A stretch of DNA of 64,000 nt, from assembly GCF_003173775.1 (NCBI RefSeq), contig NZ_CP029552.1, positions 3,892,001-3,956,000 of the forward strand, read 5' to 3'. Source of the stretch: Methylobacterium sp. 17Sr1-1 (lineage in GTDB: Bacteria > Pseudomonadota > Alphaproteobacteria > Rhizobiales > Beijerinckiaceae). The translations under genes and the position numbers were made by a program. Below the pieces are notes generated by a model that saw nothing but the letters and a program-made list of their open reading frames with translations, was not told the origin of the DNA and did not search any database. Below, piece by piece: positions 37,214 to 46,100 of this stretch; within the stretch, counting starts at the first letter, position 1; each line of letters begins with the position of its first letter.

Positions 37214-38686
37214 CTAGTAGTTGATCGTCGCCCGCAAGCCCATCACGGTCGCGGTCTTCAGCCGGCGGCCGTCCTCGCCGGCGAGCCCGCCGCCGGGGCG
37301 CATGACGACTTGCAGGTCCGGCTGCAGGGTGAAGCCGGGCAGCACCTCGGCCTGGTAGGTCGCCTCGATCACCACCTCGCTGCTGCGGATCGGGCCGGCG
37401 CTCCGGCCGAACCGGATGCTGTCGCGGTCGAAGGCGCGGGCGGCCGGGCTGATGCGCGAGTAGATCACCCCGAGCGCCGCGGTGTCGTTCGGCCGGCCGG
37501 GCAGCAGGCCTTTGTAGGCGATGCCGCCGTCGAGGTAGAGGTCGATCAGGTTGCGGTCGCCCGGCACCGTCGACAGCCGCAGGAAGGCGCTGGCGCCCTC
37601 GTCCTCGGTACCGGGCTCGCGGTAGAGCGTCTGGTCGACGATGCCGTAGACGCCGTGGTCGCCGCGGAAGCGCCGCGCGATGCCGCTCGCCTCCGGATCG
37701 GCGAGGAACCGGCCGGCGACGCTGTCGAGGCGCGGGCTGTCGAAGCCGCCGAGATGCTGCCAGCCGCCCAACGTTGCGGTGCCGTGCAGGTTCTCGCCCC
37801 ACAGGTCGAGCGTGTAGGCATAGGCGACCTCGCCGATGAAGAGGGGCGGGTCGCTGACCCGGAAGCTGGTGCCGGTGCGGTTGATCCGCTGCGGATCGGC
37901 GTCGTCGCCCCGCCGCGTCCCGGCCGGATCGCCGTTGAAGACCGCGGCCTGGAACGACAGGCGCGGATCGGGGACGACCTTCACCCGGACGGCCGGCGTG
38001 GCGAGGGGATAGATCGGCCCTCCGCTCGGCAGCACGACGGCGCCGATATTGGGCCAGCCGAAGCCGGCATTGAAGAACACCACCGCCGACTGGGCGATGG
38101 CGAACTCGGTATCGGCCGAGACCTGGCCCACCTTGATCGAGAGCGTGTCGTCGAGGAGGCTCTGCTCCAGCCACAGCTCGAACAATCGCGTCGCCGGCAG
38201 GGCCTCGATGCCGCTCACCGTCGTCAGGTTGTTGACGTAGGAGCGCGACATCCCGTGGCCGTGGATCTGGAAGAAGTCGGTGTGAAACTTCGCGCCTCGC
38301 CAGCCGGCAAGCCGGTCGAGATCGACGTCGAGGGAGGTGTCGAGCCGCCCGCCATAGGTGACGCCGCGGCGCAAGCCCCCGCGCAGGTTGGCCAGCCCCT
38401 CGCCGATATAGGTGACGGTGTAGGTGATGCCGCGCTCGGCCAGGAAAGCGCGGAACCCGAACGGGTCGCCGTAGGGGCCGAGCGACGACTGGATCGAGCC
38501 GCCGATCGTCACCGAGACCTGGTCGGAGGTCCGGGACTGGGCGATGGCGGTCTGCGGGTCGCCGCCGGCGCCGGTGAGGGGCCAGGCCGGCGGGGCCACG
38601 GTCAGGCGGGGGGCGGGCTGCGCGCGCGCGCCGGCGGCGGCCAGGACGAGGACGGCGAGCGCCGCCCCGCGCGCGAGCCCGCTCAT
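37214..38686 (-). CDS. oprB: OprB-family carbohydrate-selective porin
   Basis: Outer-membrane porin of the OprB (carbohydrate) family, 490 residues. The signal peptide is MSGLARGAALAVLVLAAAGARA. The mature chain has GVTYTVTY/ITYTVTYIGEGLANLRGGLRRGVTYGGRLDTSLDVDLDRLAGWRGAKFH, LLDDTLSIKVGQVSADTEFAIA near 190, EVVIEATYQAEVLPGFTLQPDLQVVMRPGGG near the end and a terminal beta-strand with Tyr (TVMGLRATINY). It probably imports sugars or polyols; substrate is not visible. The ATG at 38686 is 7 bp past the ppk2 stop, so the two may share a transcript. The in-frame upstream extension is the ppk2 shadow. Confidence 0.85.
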   Translation of the reverse strand: MSGLARGAALAVLVLAAAGARAQPAPRLTVAPPAWPLTGAGGDPQTAIAQSRTSDQVSVTIGGSIQSSLGPYGDPFGFRAFLAERGITYTVTYIGEGLANLRGGLRRGVTYGGRLDTSLDVDLDRLAGWRGAKFHTDFFQIHGHGMSRSYVNNLTTVSGIEALPATRLFELWLEQSLLDDTLSIKVGQVSADTEFAIAQSAVVFFNAGFGWPNIGAVVLPSGGPIYPLATPAVRVKVVPDPRLSFQAAVFNGDPAGTRRGDDADPQRINRTGTSFRVSDPPLFIGEVAYAYTLDLWGENLHGTATLGGWQHLGGFDSPRLDSVAGRFLADPEASGIARRFRGDHGVYGIVDQTLYREPGTEDEGASAFLRLSTVPGDRNLIDLYLDGGIAYKGLLPGRPNDTAALGVIYSRISPAARAFDRDSIRFGRSAGPIRSSEVVIEATYQAEVLPGFTLQPDLQVVMRPGGGLAGEDGRRLKTATVMGLRATINY

Positions 38687-38693
38687 GCCCCGC

Positions 38694-39614
38694 TCAGTAC
38701 CGCGCCGGCACGTACATGTCGGCCGGGATCGGGCCGCGGACGTAATCGGGGTTGCGCACCCGCTCGGGCAGGTGGACGGGCGGCCTCTCGACGGTGCCGT
38801 AGGGCACCTGCTCCAAGAGGTGGCTGATGCAGTTGAGGCGGGCGCGCCGCTTGTCGACCGCGTCGACCACCCACCACGGAGCCTCGTCGATATGGGTGCG
38901 GGCCAGCATGTCTTCCTTGGCCCGGGTATAGCTCTCCCACCGCCGGCGCGACTCGACGTCCATCGGGCTGAGCTTCCACTGCTTGAGCGGATCGCGGATG
39001 CGCATCTCGAAGCGGTGGGCCTGCTCGGCATCGGTGATCGAGAACCAGTACTTCACCAGGACGATGCCCGACCGGACCAGCATGCGCTCGAACTCGGGCA
39101 CCGAGCGGAAGAATTCCTCCACATCGGCCTCCGAGCAGAAGCCCATGACGCGCTCGACGCCGGCACGGTTGTACCAGGAGCGGTCGAACAGCACCATCTC
39201 GCCGCCGGTCGGCAGGTGGCTGACGTAGCGCTGGAAGTACCACTGGCCGCGCTCGCGCTCGCTCGGAGCGGGGAGGGCGGCGACACGGCAGACCCGCGGG
39301 TTGAGACGCTGGGTGATGCGCTTGATGACGCCGCCCTTGCCGGCGGAATCGCGACCCTCGAACAGCACCACGACCTTGAGCTTCTCGGTCTGGACCCAGT
39401 CCTGGAGCCGGACCAGCTCGTGCTGCAGGCGCAGGAGTTCGCGGAAGTAGAACCGACGGTCGAGGTCCGGGGCGGCGCCCTCGGGCGGCGGCACCAGCCC
39501 GGCGAGGCGCTCCTCCTCGATCTCGAGCTCCAGTTCCTCGTCGTAGGCCTCCGCGATCTCGCGCCGCAACGCCTCGATCGTGGCCGCCTGCTGCGGCGCC
39601 TCGAACTCGCTCAT
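38694..39614 (-). CDS. ppk2: Polyphosphate kinase 2
   Basis: PPK2 uses polyphosphate to phosphorylate nucleoside diphosphates (or runs in reverse). The 306-residue product has the Walker A motif FEGRDSAGKGG (about 85-95), GEMVLFDRSWYNRAGVERVMGF with the Walker B Asp and the RSWYNR signature, and the lid-type segment QWKLSPMDVESRRRWESYTRAKEDML. Nucleotide preference cannot be decided by eye. The ATG at 39614 starts a normal PPK2 N-terminus; the in-frame start at 40346 runs into non-homologous sequence. It leads the oprB gene by 7 bp. Confidence 0.92.
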   Translation of the reverse strand: MSEFEAPQQAATIEALRREIAEAYDEELELEIEEERLAGLVPPPEGAAPDLDRRFYFRELLRLQHELVRLQDWVQTEKLKVVVLFEGRDSAGKGGVIKRITQRLNPRVCRVAALPAPSERERGQWYFQRYVSHLPTGGEMVLFDRSWYNRAGVERVMGFCSEADVEEFFRSVPEFERMLVRSGIVLVKYWFSITDAEQAHRFEMRIRDPLKQWKLSPMDVESRRRWESYTRAKEDMLARTHIDEAPWWVVDAVDKRRARLNCISHLLEQVPYGTVERPPVHLPERVRNPDYVRGPIPADMYVPARY

Positions 39615-39757
39615 GGGCCCTCGTCCCTCATCCCCGTCTCGACGATGCCGCCTTACAGCAGCGGCCCATGACAGTGATGAGAAGAGGCGGTGACGGCTTG
39701 TGGAGGACCACGCCGCCGCGCGGGGCGGCGTGGTCCTCCCCGACGGATCCGGGCGCG

Positions 39758-40009
39758 TCAGCGCCGGGGGGCCGTGCCGGCCTTGGCGTCGTTGGTCTGC
39801 GAGGTCGAGCCGCGCGAGGTGGTGCCGGTCGTGTCCGACTTCATCTCGTGACCCGGGGCGTAGCCGGAGGCACCCGGGCTGCCCTTGCGGCTGCCGCTCT
39901 CCTGCATCTCGTGCCCCGGGGTGCGCGCCGAGGCGCCGGGCCGCTCCGTCGCCATGGCGCTGCCTGCGAGGGTCGTGACGGCCAGCAGGGCGATCGTGAT
40001 CCGCTTCAT
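39758..40009 (-). CDS. Small secreted protein with PGAS-x3-PGHEM repeats
   Basis: An 83-residue product with a Sec signal peptide (MKRITIALLAVTTLAGSAMA). The mature part contains a duplicated motif, PGASARTPGHEM and PGASGYAPGHEM, in a Ser/Thr/Gly-rich context ending TAPRR. I do not know a function. The repeated His-Glu-Met could bind metal, but that is speculative. It is alone, 144 bp upstream of ppk2 on the same strand. Confidence 0.65.
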   Translation of the reverse strand: MKRITIALLAVTTLAGSAMATERPGASARTPGHEMQESGSRKGSPGASGYAPGHEMKSDTTGTTSRGSTSQTNDAKAGTAPRR

Positions 40010-40193
40010 CGCTGTCTCCTGTCTGAGAGTGCGGAGAAACGGTATCTCCCGAGAAGTGGTTCCCCGCCGGGTCGGCGCTGCTTTGCTGACGAGGCAAAGA
40101 AGATTTTCCCTTCTTCACCAGTCGGGAAAGCGTGGAACGGTTTTCGGGACATCGCCGTTGCTGGTGCCGATCGAACCGAATGGAGATGCGCCG

Positions 40194-40451
40194 ATGCGCA
40201 GGACCGTCCTTCCCCTCGCCTTCACTGCCATGGTCGCGGCCACCGGGCTGTTCGGCGCCACGACCGCGGCGCGGGCCGATCCGCCCTGGGCCCGCGGCGG
40301 CTACGGCGAGGTTCGCGGCGGCCCGCCGGCCTGGGCGCCGGCGCATGGCTGGCGCCGCAACGTCGAGCGCCGCATGGACCGGTGGGGCGACGACCGGCCC
40401 TACCGCGCCACGCGCTACCGCGAGGAGCGGCGCTCGTACTACCGCTACTGA
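40194..40451 (+). CDS. Small secreted Arg/Tyr-rich hypothetical protein
   Basis: An 85-residue product. The signal peptide is MRRTVLPLAFTAMVAATGLFGATTAARA; the mature part is rich in Arg, Tyr, Pro and Trp (DPPWARGGYGEVRGGPPAWAP..., ending RYREERRSYYRY) and strongly basic. No domain recognised. I use the ATG at 40194 with GGAG 8 bp upstream; the longer frame from 39885 has no signal peptide. Similar short basic secreted proteins are frequent in Rhizobiales and usually uncharacterised. Confidence 0.6.
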   Translation: MRRTVLPLAFTAMVAATGLFGATTAARADPPWARGGYGEVRGGPPAWAPAHGWRRNVERRMDRWGDDRPYRATRYREERRSYYRY

Positions 40452-41079
40452 CGCGGAGGTGATCGACGAGGGCCGGTCGTCACGGCCGACCCTCGCCGGC
40501 CGGGGGCGAGAGCACTGCCGGATCGCGTCGCAACCGGACCTCGCTCCCGGTCCTCGATTTTGCGGCGTTGCCTACGACAAGCCGTTAGTCATTTCGCTCG
40601 GACATACTTCCATCCATGTGATGAGTCGGTGCATCAGGATTTTTCGCGTCGATTTTTATGAGAGCTGTTTGGCTGATTGACGGGATCTATCCTCCTCACA
40701 CCCTCATCTGAGGTGTCATTCGATTGAAGATCGACTGACCTCGAAGCTGGCCTCGAGAGACCACAGAGGAAATGGAAGGCCTCATTACGAGGCTCTCGTT
40801 GGTCAGACCTCGGGATGCGGTTGAGGATGGGAGAAATCCATTTTCCTTTCGAAAATATTTGTAAATTATTATATTATCAATACTATAAAATAAATCCTTG
40901 TTCAGCACGCGGCGTCTTCATGTTCTCAGCGTTCGATCGTCCTGGTCGACGCCACCGCGAGGGCGCTGTCGCGCTTCCAACCCCCCCAAGAATTTTCCCG
41001 AGCCCACCCTCCTTGAAACCGCCCGGGCGACCCCGCATGTAAATGTCGTTCACATTCACATCCTGCGGGAGATCGTGAC
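40452..41079. other. 628-bp intergenic region with an AT-rich island
   Basis: I see no supportable gene. Bases 40600-40920 are far lower in G+C than the rest of the window, and 40851-40897 is nearly pure A/T. ATTTTC-CTTTC-GAAAAT (about 40840) is a short palindrome and ACACCCTCA-TC-TGAGGTGT (about 40697) is an imperfect hairpin. Short open frames in it have no signal peptide or recognisable domain. A hairpin CCCGCA/TGCGGG (41032-41069) with an ATGT/ACAT inner pair lies just before the DUF2852 gene. Confidence 0.5.
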
Positions 41080-41505
41080 GTGTCGTTTTCCTCTGCCCCC
41101 TGGTCGAGCGGCCGCGCCTGCCGCAACGGCCCGTTCCCGCGCCGCTCTCTCGAGATCGGCGCGATCGTCATCGGTTTCATCTATGCGTGGCCGTTGGCCG
41201 CGGCCTACGTGGTGTGGAAGCTCATGGGTTACCCGGCTCTGAACGAGATGAAGTCCTTCGCCGAGCGCTCCTTCCGGAACGGGTTCTCGGGGTTCTCCGG
41301 CTTCGGCGCGGCCCGCCACGACAGCGGCAACTGGGCCTTCGAGGAGTATCGCCGCAAGGAGATCGAGCGCCTCGAAGAGGAGCGCCGCCGCCTCGAGGAG
41401 GAGAGCCGCGCCTTCACCGAGTTCGTGGACGAGCTGAAGCGCGCCCGCGACCGCGAGCAGTTCGACGCCTTCATGGCCCGCCGCCGCGCCGGCTCGAACT
41501 ACTGA
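41080..41505 (+). CDS. DUF2852 membrane protein
   Basis: DUF2852 family protein of 141 residues, known mainly from alphaproteobacteria and of unknown function. It has a short polar N-terminus, one membrane helix (IGAIVIGFIYAWPLAAAYVVWKLMG, about 26-50), then a Phe/Gly-rich stretch (FRNGFSGFSGFGAA) and a strongly charged coiled coil (EYRRKEIERLEEERRRLEEESRAFTEFVDELKRARDREQFDAFMARR). The GTG start at 41080 has GGGAG upstream. It may be an inner-membrane scaffold with a cytoplasmic coil. Confidence 0.78.
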   Translation: MSFSSAPWSSGRACRNGPFPRRSLEIGAIVIGFIYAWPLAAAYVVWKLMGYPALNEMKSFAERSFRNGFSGFSGFGAARHDSGNWAFEEYRRKEIERLEEERRRLEEESRAFTEFVDELKRARDREQFDAFMARRRAGSNY

Positions 41506-41610
41506 GCGGAGCGGGGGCCCGTTGCCCCGACAATGGGCGGTCGGCGCCTCAGGCTTGAGCTTGACGCGCCGAATCGGCTGGGCCACCCTCCATCAGGTCA
41601 AGCACACGAC

Positions 41611-41640
41611 AGGCTCCTCGCGGCCCCCGCGGGGAGCCTT
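41611..41640. terminator. Hairpin in the leader of the URC operon
   Basis: AGGCTCCTCGCGG pairs with CGCGGGGAGCCT (small bulge), followed by TTCT. It lies between the DUF2852 gene and the GTP cyclohydrolase II-like gene. It could be a weak terminator of the first or a leader structure of the second. Confidence 0.5.
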
Positions 41641-41665
41641 CTCCGTTGAAGGACGGCGCGGCCGC

Positions 41666-42916
41666 ATGACCAGTTCCAACCGCTCGACGCATATCCGGCT
41701 CACCTCGCACCCGGAGCCCGGCACCGCCCGCTGGCCGATCCGCTGGGGTGCCGCCGACCCGCGCGAGCGCGGCCCCATCATCGGCACCGTGACCAACCCG
41801 GCCGACCGCAACGTGATCGGGGCCAATGGCGGCGCCTACTCGCTCTACCGCGCCCTCGCGATCGCGGGCCGGGCGATGAACCCGCTCGCGCGGCCGGACC
41901 TCACCAACACCCACCCGGTGGTCGCGATCGGCCCGCATCCGCAATGGGCGGACCCGGCGAAAATCGTGTCGCTCGATCCGTGGGGGCACATGCCCGGCGA
42001 GGTGTTTCGCGAGGCGATCACCTCCGGCACCGATATCCGGCCGACCATCGCGGTGACCAAGGCGCGCTTGAGCCTGCCGGAGATCCTGGCGGCGATGGGT
42101 GCCCATCGGCTGGCCGCCGACGGCACGGTGCTGCACGCCACCGGCGACATCTCGGTCACCAAGATCGCGGTCGACCCGGTCTGGTACCTGCCGGGCGTCG
42201 CCGCCCGCTTCGGCACCAGCGAGACGAGCTTACGCCGCACCCTGTTCGAGCAGACCGGCGGCATGTTCCCCGAGCTCGTCACCCGGCCCGACCTCCAGGT
42301 CTTCCTGCCGCCGATCGGCGGCTGCACCGTCTACGTGATGGGCGAGGTGTCGGGCCTGACCGACCCGCGCCGGCGCATCGCCTGCCGGGTCCACGACGAG
42401 TGCAACGGCTCGGACGTGTTCGGCTCCGACATCTGCACCTGCCGGCCCTACCTCACCCACGGCATCGAGGAATGCGTGCGCGAGGCGCAGGCCGGCGGCA
42501 CCGGGGTCATCGTCTACAACCGCAAGGAGGGGCGGGCGCTCGGCGAGGTGACGAAGTTCCTGGTCTACAACGCCCGCAAGCGCCAGGAGGGGGGCGATTC
42601 CGCCGCCACCTACTTCGAGCGCACCGAGTGCGTCGCCGGCGTGCAGGATGCCCGCTTCCAGCAACTGATGCCGGACGTGCTGCACTGGCTCGGCATCCGC
42701 CGCATCGACCGGCTGATGTCGATGTCGAACATGAAGTACGACGCGATCACCGGATCGGGCATCGAGGTCGGCGAGCGGGTGCCGATCCCGCCGGAGCTGA
42801 TCCCGCCGGACGCCTCGGTGGAGATGGAAGCCAAGAAGGCGGCGGGCTACTACGCGCCCGACGGCGTCACCGAATCCCTCGACGCCGTGAAGGGCCGCGA
42901 CCTCGAGCGGTTCTAG
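41666..42916 (+). CDS. GTP cyclohydrolase II-like protein, URC1 type (uracil catabolism)
   Basis: A 416-residue protein of the RibA (GTP cyclohydrolase II) superfamily with an N-terminal extension of about 200 residues. The zinc ligands are present as three Cys in RVHDECNGSDVFGSDICTCRPYL, close to the classical RVHSECLTGD...RCDCG. The next signature, VIVYNRKEGRALGEVTKF, is altered (canonical YLRQEGRGIGL), and the GTP-binding NNPxK is replaced by SNMKYDA. This pattern, and the following URC4 and uracil phosphoribosyltransferase genes, identify it as the URC1 branch used for pyrimidine degradation rather than riboflavin synthesis. I use the ATG at 41666; the frame extends to 41522 without homology. 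Confidence 0.8.
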   Translation: MTSSNRSTHIRLTSHPEPGTARWPIRWGAADPRERGPIIGTVTNPADRNVIGANGGAYSLYRALAIAGRAMNPLARPDLTNTHPVVAIGPHPQWADPAKIVSLDPWGHMPGEVFREAITSGTDIRPTIAVTKARLSLPEILAAMGAHRLAADGTVLHATGDISVTKIAVDPVWYLPGVAARFGTSETSLRRTLFEQTGGMFPELVTRPDLQVFLPPIGGCTVYVMGEVSGLTDPRRRIACRVHDECNGSDVFGSDICTCRPYLTHGIEECVREAQAGGTGVIVYNRKEGRALGEVTKFLVYNARKRQEGGDSAATYFERTECVAGVQDARFQQLMPDVLHWLGIRRIDRLMSMSNMKYDAITGSGIEVGERVPIPPELIPPDASVEMEAKKAAGYYAPDGVTESLDAVKGRDLERF

Positions 42917-42971
42917 GAGAACCGAGCGCTTCCGATCCCCTCGATGGCGCCCGTCCGACTTGTCCCTGGAG

Positions 42972-44207
42972 ATGCCCGTGCCTGAGTTTTCGACCGCCCG
43001 CAGCCTGCTCTCGGCCCGGGCGGTGCGCGCCCGCGCCGAGACCCTGCTCAAGGCCGGACTCGAGGGGCGGCTCGACCATTTCGTGGTCGATCTCGACCGC
43101 CTCGGGCCTTGCGCCGACGCCGTGGTCGAGACCATCCGTGACGCCTATCCGGACCTCGCGATCCCCTATCATGCCCGCTGGCGCCACTTCTCGGTCGGCG
43201 GCTTCGAGCGCTGGGGCTCGCTCGTCCACGCCGCGCCCTTCGAGGATCCGGCCGAGCAGGCCCGCGCCGCGTTCGACCTCGTGGTGGTGAGCGTGCTTCT
43301 CGATGCCGGCGCCGGCCCGACCTGGCGCTACGAGGAGGGCCGCACCGGCGAGACCTACGCCCGCTCGGAGGGGCTGGCGGTGGCGAGCTTCGACATGTTC
43401 GTCTCCGGGCTGTTCTCCTCCGAGCCCGAGGATCCGTTCCGCGCCGACGCCCGCGCGTTGGCGAGCCTGACCGAGGCTGAGCTGGCGGACGGCTTCCAGG
43501 CCTCGCCGACCAACCCCCTCGTCGGCCTCTCCGGCCGCACCGCGCTCCTCAATCGCCTCGGCCAGGTCGCGGCGGCGGATCCGGAAGGCTTCGGGCCGCA
43601 GGCCCGCCCCGGCTTCCTGTTCGACCGCATCAAGGCGAAGGCCCGCGACGGCGAGGTGCCGGCGGAGGCGGTGCTGGAGGTGCTGCTGACCCATCTCGGG
43701 CCGATCTGGCCCGGTCGCATCGTGCTCGACGGGGTCGATCTCGGCGACACTTGGCGCCATCCGCTCGCCGGCGGCACCGGGCCGACGGAGGGGCTGGTGC
43801 CGTTCCACAAGCTGTCGCAGTGGCTCGCCTACTCGCTGCTCGAGCCGCTGGAGGAGGCGGGTCTGACCGTCACCGGCCTCGACGCCCTGACCGGGCTGCC
43901 CGAGTACCGCAACGGCGGCCTCTTCCTCGATACCGGGGTGCTGGCCCTGCGCCGGCCCGAGGAGGCCAAGCTGCCGCACGAGGTCGGCTCCCGCCTGGTC
44001 GTCGAGTGGCGGGCGCTGACCGTGGCGCTCCTCGACCGGTTGGCGCCGCTGGTGCGCGAGCGGCTCGACATCGAGGATCCCGCCGATCTGCCGCTCGCCA
44101 AGGTGCTGGAAGGCGGCACCTGGGCCACCGGCCGGCGCCTGGCGAAGTCCTTGCGGCCGGAGGGCGCGCCGCCGCTTTCCATCGCGAGCGACGGCACCGT
44201 ATTTTGA
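42972..44207 (+). CDS. URC4/DUF1688 uracil-catabolism protein
   Basis: URC4 is required for uracil degradation by the URC route first described in Lachancea kluyveri; its chemistry is not settled. This 411-residue protein has the family pattern: [19 protein letters not shown] at the start, [16 protein letters not shown] (about 60), [45 protein letters not shown] (about 100-145), [18 protein letters not shown] (about 180), and [18 protein letters not shown]. There is no signal peptide. Start choice is uncertain: TTG 42960, ATG 42972 or GTG 42978. GTG 42978 has the best-spaced GGAG. It lies between the URC1-like gene and upp in one operon. Confidence 0.82.
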   Translation: MPVPEFSTARSLLSARAVRARAETLLKAGLEGRLDHFVVDLDRLGPCADAVVETIRDAYPDLAIPYHARWRHFSVGGFERWGSLVHAAPFEDPAEQARAAFDLVVVSVLLDAGAGPTWRYEEGRTGETYARSEGLAVASFDMFVSGLFSSEPEDPFRADARALASLTEAELADGFQASPTNPLVGLSGRTALLNRLGQVAAADPEGFGPQARPGFLFDRIKAKARDGEVPAEAVLEVLLTHLGPIWPGRIVLDGVDLGDTWRHPLAGGTGPTEGLVPFHKLSQWLAYSLLEPLEEAGLTVTGLDALTGLPEYRNGGLFLDTGVLALRRPEEAKLPHEVGSRLVVEWRALTVALLDRLAPLVRERLDIEDPADLPLAKVLEGGTWATGRRLAKSLRPEGAPPLSIASDGTVF

Positions 44208-44239
44208 AGGCGAGCATGTTCGTGAACGGAGAGACGGCG

Positions 44240-44902
44240 ATGCAGGGTGCGGGTGCGCGCGGGGAGACGGGTGTGGCGCCGGTCACGGTGGTCGATCACC
44301 CGCTGGTGCAGCACAAGCTGACCCTGCTGCGGGACAAGGCGCGCTCGACCAAGGGCTTCCGCCAGCTCCTGAACGAGATCGGGACGCTGCTCGCCTACGA
44401 GGTCACCCGCGACCTGCCGCTGGAGCCGGTCGAGATCGAGACTCCGCTGGTGACGATGCAGGGCGCGCAGATCGCCGGCAAGAAGCTCGTCCTGGCGCCG
44501 ATCCTGCGCGCCGGCGTCGGCTTCCTCGACGGCATGCTGTCGCTGCTGCCCTCGGCCCGCGTCGCCCATATCGGGCTCTACCGCGATCCCGACTCGCTTG
44601 AGGCCGTCGAGTACTACTTCAAGGCCCCGTCCGACCTCGCCGACCGCACCGTGCTGGTCCTCGACCCGATGCTGGCGACGGCGAACTCGGCCGTCGCCGC
44701 GGTCGACCGGTTGAAGGAGCGCGGCGCCCGCGACCTGCGCTTCGTCTGCCTGCTCGCCGCGCCGGAGGGGCTGGCCAAGTTCCAGGGCTCCCACCCGGAC
44801 GTGCCGGTCTGGACCGCCTCGATCGACAGCCACCTGAACGAGCACGGCTACATCCTGCCGGGTCTCGGCGACGCCGGCGACCGGATGTACGGCACGCGGT
44901 AA
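44240..44902 (+). CDS. upp: Uracil phosphoribosyltransferase
   Basis: Makes UMP from uracil and PRPP. The 220-residue product matches UPRT along its length: [76 protein letters not shown], the PRPP-binding loop [26 protein letters not shown], and [32 protein letters not shown] use the ATG at 44240 (GGAGA upstream); 44216 is a longer alternative. In this operon it would provide UMP as the entry compound of the URC pathway and also serve salvage. Confidence 0.93.
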   Translation: MQGAGARGETGVAPVTVVDHPLVQHKLTLLRDKARSTKGFRQLLNEIGTLLAYEVTRDLPLEPVEIETPLVTMQGAQIAGKKLVLAPILRAGVGFLDGMLSLLPSARVAHIGLYRDPDSLEAVEYYFKAPSDLADRTVLVLDPMLATANSAVAAVDRLKERGARDLRFVCLLAAPEGLAKFQGSHPDVPVWTASIDSHLNEHGYILPGLGDAGDRMYGTR

Positions 44903-44964
44903 GCCCTTGCCGGTGGCCCCCTCGCGCGGCAGGTAAGGGCGGGTCACACCATCGGAGCCGCCCC

Positions 44965-45972
44965 ATGCCGTCGATCCCCGCCACCATGCGCCAGGTCCGC
45001 TTCAACGGGGCCGGCGGGCCGGAGGTGATCGGGATCGAGACCGTGCCGGTGCCGCGCCCCGGCCCGAACCAGGTCCTGGTCGAGGTCGTGGCAGCGGGCG
45101 TGAACCGCCCCGATTGCCAGCAGCGCGCCGGCAAGTACCCGCCGCCGCCCGGCGCCACCGAGGTTCCGGGCCTGGAGATCGCCGGCCGCATCGTCGCCCT
45201 CGGTGAGGGCGTCACCGGTCTCGCCGAGGGCCAGGAGGTCTGCGCGCTGACGATCAGCGGTGGCTACGCCGAGTACTCTGTCGCCGAGGCGGCGCTCTGC
45301 TTAGCCAAGCCCGGTCCGCTCTCGCTCATCGAGGCGGCGGGGCTGCCGGAGAATTACTGGACGGTCTGGACCAACGTGTTCGAGCGCGGCCGCCTCCGAC
45401 AAGGCGAGCGCTTCCTGGTCCATGGCGGGTCGAGCGGCATCGGCTCGACGGCGATCCAGCTCGCCAAGCAGTTCGGCGCCACGGTCTACGCCACCGCGGG
45501 CTCGGCCGAGAAATGCACCTTCTGCGAATCCCTCGGCGCCGACCACGCCATCAACTACCGCGACGCCGATTTCGCGGCGGAGGTGAAGCGCCTGACCGAC
45601 GGCCAGGGGGTCGACGTGATCCTCGACATGGTCGGTGCCGCCTATCTGGAGCGCAACCTGAAGTCCCTGGCGCTGGAAGGCCGGCTCGTCATCATCGCCT
45701 TCCTGCAGGGCTTCCTGGCGGAAAACGTCAATCTCACTCCGGTGATGATCCGCCGCCTCACCGTGACCGGCTCGACCCTGCGTCCGCGCACCGTCGCCCA
45801 GAAGGCCGCCATCGCCGACGGCCTGCGCCGGGAGGTCTGGCCGCTGCTGGAATCCGGCACCGTCAAGCCGGTGATCCACGCCACCTTCCCGCTGGAAGAG
45901 GCGCGGGCGGCGCATGAGCTGATGGAGTCGAGCGCGCATCTCGGGAAGATCATGCTGCTCACGGGCAAGTAG
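44965..45972 (+). CDS. MDR-family NAD(P)H-quinone oxidoreductase
   Basis: Medium-chain dehydrogenase/reductase of the zinc-free PIG3/quinone-oxidoreductase group, 335 residues. It has RPDCQQRAGKYPPPPGATEVPGLEIAGRIVALG (about 50-82), a nucleotide-binding VHGGSSGIGSTAIQLAKQFGATVYATAGS (about 152-180), and IAFLQGFLAENVNLTPVMIRRLTVTGSTLRPRT. The catalytic zinc ligands of alcohol dehydrogenases are missing. It follows upp by 62 bp on the same strand and might reduce a C3 product of uracil breakdown, but it may equally be unrelated. Confidence 0.82.
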   Translation: MPSIPATMRQVRFNGAGGPEVIGIETVPVPRPGPNQVLVEVVAAGVNRPDCQQRAGKYPPPPGATEVPGLEIAGRIVALGEGVTGLAEGQEVCALTISGGYAEYSVAEAALCLAKPGPLSLIEAAGLPENYWTVWTNVFERGRLRQGERFLVHGGSSGIGSTAIQLAKQFGATVYATAGSAEKCTFCESLGADHAINYRDADFAAEVKRLTDGQGVDVILDMVGAAYLERNLKSLALEGRLVIIAFLQGFLAENVNLTPVMIRRLTVTGSTLRPRTVAQKAAIADGLRREVWPLLESGTVKPVIHATFPLEEARAAHELMESSAHLGKIMLLTGK

Positions 45973-46100
45973 AACGCGCGACACCGGCACCGGGCAGAAT
46001 CCCGGTGCACCAGGAACCTCGGCCGATCGGTGACGTTGGCTGCTCACACCGATCATGGCTCGGAGCGTCGCTCGCCGAGCCACACCCCCGAGGTTCCCCC

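Noticed and set aside
37214..39031. 605-residue version of the porin starting at 39031
   Set aside because: The first 115 residues are the ppk2 gene in another frame. The signal peptide begins at 38686.
40696..41042. Short frames in the AT-rich island (one on each strand)
   Set aside because: No signal peptide, no domain and no good Shine-Dalgarno. The A/T composition alone gives such frames.
41666..42916. Annotation as riboflavin-pathway RibA
   Set aside because: The GTP-binding and catalytic motifs are altered, and the neighbours are URC4 and UPRT, not rib genes.
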